From Flavobacteriales bacterium ALC-1 (GTDB lineage: Bacteria > Bacteroidota > Bacteroidia > Flavobacteriales > Flavobacteriaceae), in the NCBI GenBank assembly GCA_000171875.1, contig ABHI01000004.1, forward strand, positions 355,501 to 419,500: a stretch of DNA of 64,000 nt, read 5' to 3'. Of the stretch, positions 61,240 through 64,000 are shown one piece after another. Numbering within the stretch: the first letter of the stretch is position 1; every line of letters begins with the position of its first letter. Position numbers and translations under genes: made by a program. The notes below the pieces were generated by a model, which ran no database searches, was not told the DNA's origin, and saw only the letters and a list, made by a program, of their open reading frames with translations.

Positions 61240-63066
61240 ATGAATTATATAAAAAAGCTTATACCTTTTGCTTTACCGTATAAGAAGTATGCATATTTAA
61301 ACATTTTTTTCAATGTACTATATGCTCTTTTTAGCACTCTCTCTTTTATTGCTCTAATCCCAGTCTTCAAAGTTATTTTTAGTGACCAACGCGTAACTAG
61401 TGATAAACCTGACTGGAAAGGATGGTTAGGTTTAAAAGATTACGGCGAAGAATATTTAAATTATTTTATAGTTGACAGCATAGAAAAGTATGGAGATTTC
61501 AAGGTTCTTATGATGATGGTTGGTGTTATAATAAGTATGTTTTTACTCAAAAATATATCTAATTATTTGGCCATGTATTTTATTACTTTCTTGAGAAATG
61601 GTGTACTAAAAGATATTAGAAACAAACTATATAATAAGATTGTATCTCTTCCTCTGGCCTTCTACTCAGAGAAAACTAAAGGAGATACTATATCTAGAGT
61701 CAGCGCAGATGTTAATGAGGTAAGAAATTCTTTTTTAGCAATTCTAGAAATGATTGTGAGAGAACCACTCACTATATTATTCTCATTGATTACTATGCTT
61801 GTACTTAGTTTAAAGCTAACCTTATTTGTTCTTATTTTCATACCTATCTCTGGATTAATTATTTCTAGAATTGGTAAATCACTAAAAAAGGGGTCTTTAA
61901 AAGTTCAAAAAGAACAAGGTGTGTTTTTATCTGTTTTAGAAGAGACTATGGGAGGTTTACGGATAATTAAAGCTTTTAATGTTGAAAAAATGTTTGGTAG
62001 AAAGTTCGAAGATAGCAATAATAGATACTATAAACATTCCAACAAACTATTAAACAGACAAAACCTTGCTTCACCTTTAAGTGAATTATTAGGCATAATA
62101 GTTATTGGGGTTTTATTGGTTTATGGTGGTTACCTTGTTTTTGTTGACAAAACTATGGATGCAAGTTTTTTTGTTGGTTATATAACTTTAGCCTATAACA
62201 TTTTAACACCAGCAAAAGCTATAGCAAAAGCAAGTTATAAAGTAAAGCGTGGTGATGGTGCAGCAAATAGAATATTAGAGTTTATTGAAACTGAGAATAC
62301 CATTGTAGAAATAGAAAATCCAATCGAGAAAGACACTTTTGAAAATGAAGTTTTATTAAACAATGTATCTTTTAAATATGAAGACCAATATGTTTTGAAA
62401 GATTTTAATTTAAAAATACCTAAAGGAAAATCTATAGCTCTTGTTGGACAATCAGGAAGTGGTAAAAGTACTATTGCTAATCTAGTCACTCGTTTTTATG
62501 ATGTAAATAAAGGAAGTATATTTATTGATGGTGAAAACATAAAAAATCTCTCTAAAAAATCCCTTAGAGGTCTTACTGGACTGGTTAATCAAGATTCAAT
62601 ACTTTTCAATGACACAATAGCTAATAATTTAAAAATTGGTAAAGAGGATGCTACTGAAGAAGAAATAATTGAAGCTTTAAAAGTTGCAAATGCTTGGGAA
62701 TTTGTAAAAGACTTACCACAAGGTATAAATACAAATATTGGTGATTCTGGAGGTAAGATTTCTGGTGGGCAAAAACAACGTATTAATATTGCCAGAGCAG
62801 TTCTTAAAAATCCACCAATAATGATTTTGGATGAAGCTACTTCAGCTTTAGATACTGAAAGTGAGCGCGTGGTACAAGACGCACTAGAAAACATGATGAA
62901 AAATAGAACATCAATTGTTATTGCACATAGACTATCTACTATCCAGAATGCAGATGTAATTGTTGTGATGCAAAAAGGAGAAATTGCTGAGCAAGGCACA
63001 CATACAGAATTAATAGCAAAAAATGGTGTCTACAATAAGCTAGTAGAGATGCAAAGTTTCGAATAA
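61240..63066 (+). CDS. ABC exporter with fused membrane and ATPase domains (MsbA-like)
   Basis: 608-residue half-transporter. The N-terminal membrane domain has about six segments (first YLNIFFNVLYALFSTLSFIA), with a coupling helix region VSADVNEVRNSFLA. The C-terminal ATPase has Walker A GQSGSGKST, Q-loop LVNQDSILFN, signature ISGGQKQRINIARAV, Walker B PIMILDEATSALD and switch His in VIAHRLS. Homodimeric lipid or drug export is expected; MsbA function (lipid A core flipping) is possible since no other candidate is visible, but not proven. A hairpin terminator follows. Confidence 0.92.
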   Translation: MNYIKKLIPFALPYKKYAYLNIFFNVLYALFSTLSFIALIPVFKVIFSDQRVTSDKPDWKGWLGLKDYGEEYLNYFIVDSIEKYGDFKVLMMMVGVIISMFLLKNISNYLAMYFITFLRNGVLKDIRNKLYNKIVSLPLAFYSEKTKGDTISRVSADVNEVRNSFLAILEMIVREPLTILFSLITMLVLSLKLTLFVLIFIPISGLIISRIGKSLKKGSLKVQKEQGVFLSVLEETMGGLRIIKAFNVEKMFGRKFEDSNNRYYKHSNKLLNRQNLASPLSELLGIIVIGVLLVYGGYLVFVDKTMDASFFVGYITLAYNILTPAKAIAKASYKVKRGDGAANRILEFIETENTIVEIENPIEKDTFENEVLLNNVSFKYEDQYVLKDFNLKIPKGKSIALVGQSGSGKSTIANLVTRFYDVNKGSIFIDGENIKNLSKKSLRGLTGLVNQDSILFNDTIANNLKIGKEDATEEEIIEALKVANAWEFVKDLPQGINTNIGDSGGKISGGQKQRINIARAVLKNPPIMILDEATSALDTESERVVQDALENMMKNRTSIVIAHRLSTIQNADVIVVMQKGEIAEQGTHTELIAKNGVYNKLVEMQSFE

Positions 63067-63368
63067 CTAAAACTATGTATAAAACCCTATAAATTAGAAA
63101 AAGGATGCATTGTTACATGCATCCTTCTCTTTTGTTATCAGATTTGGGGAACTGATAACGGTTAATAGGTTAAGCTGGGTCAAACATAAAATAAATAATA
63201 GTATAAAACAAGAAAAAAGTGCATTTTATCGAATTTTTATGCTTTTAATCGAACATTAAATTTGTAACTGTCTGATTTTCAATACAACATTAAAAAGTCA
63301 AATATTTAAAAAAAAGTCTAATTAAACTTTTAGTACCTTATCAGAGTCTTAATACCAAAGTAAATTAC
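63067..63368 (+). other. Intergenic region with terminator and inverted repeat
   Basis: The 302-base gap holds the exporter terminator (63101-63126), an inverted repeat GTTATCAG (63134-63141) / CTGATAAC (63152-63159) with a 10-base spacer, and AT-rich sequence. TTATCAG occurs again near 63340 ahead of the sigma gene. No small gene or clear TAnnTTTG element is seen. Confidence 0.5.
63101..63126 (+). terminator. Rho-independent terminator of the exporter operon
   Basis: AAGGATGCAT (63101-63110) pairs with ATGCATCCTT (63117-63126) around TGTTAC, followed by a T-rich stretch. Confidence 0.75.
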
Positions 63369-63911
63369 TTGGATAACGAATCAGAATTCATACTACGCTT
63401 ACAAAACCCTAAGTCTAAAGAATCGGCATACAGGGAGTTATTAAAACTCTACAAGGAGCGTTTATATTGGCACATACGTAAGATTGTAATTAGCCATGAT
63501 GATGCAGATGATGTACTTCAAAATACATTTATAAAAGTGTATAGAAGTATTGATAAGTTTAAAGGAGATAGTAAATTGTTTTCTTGGTTATATCGCATTG
63601 CTACTAATGAATCTATAACATATATCAATAAAAAGGCAAAGCGATTACAAATTACAAATGAAGAACACCAGACTAATGCTATTAACAACTTGGCAGCTGA
63701 TGTTTATTTTGAAGGTGATGCTATTCAATTAAAATTACAAAAAGCCATAGCATTATTGCCTCAAAAACAACAATTGGTCTTTAATATGAAATATTTTGAA
63801 GACTTAAAATATAAAGATATGGCTGAAATTTTAGACACTAGTGAAGGTGCTTTAAAAGCATCTTACCATATAGCAGCCAAAAAGATTGAAAGCTTTTTAA
63901 GGTCAGATTAA
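63369..63911 (+). CDS. ECF RNA polymerase sigma factor
   Basis: 180-residue ECF sigma-70 factor. Region 2: DDADDVLQNTFIKVYRSIDK and FKGDSKLFSWLYRIATNESI; region 4: LPQKQQLVFNMKYFEDLKYK followed by EILDTSEGALKASYHIAAKK. It is of the type that in Flavobacteriia usually precedes a short anti-sigma or helical protein, which would lie beyond the window. The start is TTG at 63369, with no ATG in frame upstream. The remaining 89 bases of the window have no identifiable gene start. Confidence 0.92.
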   Translation: MDNESEFILRLQNPKSKESAYRELLKLYKERLYWHIRKIVISHDDADDVLQNTFIKVYRSIDKFKGDSKLFSWLYRIATNESITYINKKAKRLQITNEEHQTNAINNLAADVYFEGDAIQLKLQKAIALLPQKQQLVFNMKYFEDLKYKDMAEILDTSEGALKASYHIAAKKIESFLRSD

Positions 63912-64000
63912 ACTTTTTAATTAATTTGAAGTCTAAGAATTAGAATAAAATGGAATACCACTTGGTTAGGCGCAGATACTGAATCAAGTTAAGCATAAAA

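Noticed and set aside
63912..64000. Start of another gene after the sigma factor (ATG at 63950)
   Set aside because: The frame stops after about ten codons; no coding signal up to the window end.

Overview
The window is an AT-rich, densely coded piece of a chromosome from a member of the Bacteroidota, most probably a marine Flavobacteriaceae. The evidence is the family content (DUF4252, DUF4199, DUF4268, DUF4136, hybrid two-component regulator, Reg_prop propeller, T9SS type A sorting domain, GlmU-like nucleotidyltransferase, type B L31), the A-rich translation starts with little Shine-Dalgarno signal, several apparent TTG starts, and many copies of the Bacteroidota -7 promoter motif TAnnTTTG. 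No rRNA, tRNA, CRISPR array, insertion sequence or prophage was seen.

Layout. 1-9.6 kb: 3' part of a fused 2-oxoacid dehydrogenase E1, a membrane AraC regulator with a DoxX protein behind an inverted repeat, a large methyltransferase, and a lipoprotein/LytS-LytTR signalling operon. 9.6-18.1 kb: an rRNA methyltransferase diverging from a methyltransferase/ZIP transporter/DUF4268 operon, then a Fur-family (Zur-like) regulator diverging from an ABC transporter (ATPase plus two DUF3526-type permeases), MerC-like protein, GTP cyclohydrolase I and small membrane protein, with twin palindromes between the divergent genes. 18.1-26.7 kb: glycosyltransferase, haem-binding protein, purB, an ECF sigma/anti-sigma-like/DUF4252 operon, an S41 protease and a Dph6-like ATPase. 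26.8-33.0 kb: a cobalamin uptake locus with a cobalamin riboswitch ahead of btuB and a BtuG-like propeller lipoprotein, and btuFCD going the other way.

33.2-44.0 kb is the most unusual region. A 1315-residue hybrid two-component regulator is followed by seven codirectional exported-protein genes: TsdA-like dihaem cytochrome c, Tat-exported protein with a DsrE-like C-terminus, secreted DsrE protein, frameshifted DUF4242 gene, two TPR proteins sharing histidine motifs, and an SCO/SenC protein. I read this as a candidate periplasmic sulfur/metal redox module under its own sensor; the combination is not one I recognise as described.

44-64 kb is mostly housekeeping: rmuC, a passenger-less T9SS sorting-domain protein, carB without its allosteric domain, rpmH, a lytic transglycosylase, mtaB, an oligopeptide-binding lipoprotein, a GlmU-like protein, rpmE2, DUF4199 and GT2 proteins, a phosphohexomutase, an MsbA-like exporter and a second ECF sigma factor. 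Six strong hairpin terminators (two more are weak) and a set of -7 promoters mark transcription units here and further upstream.
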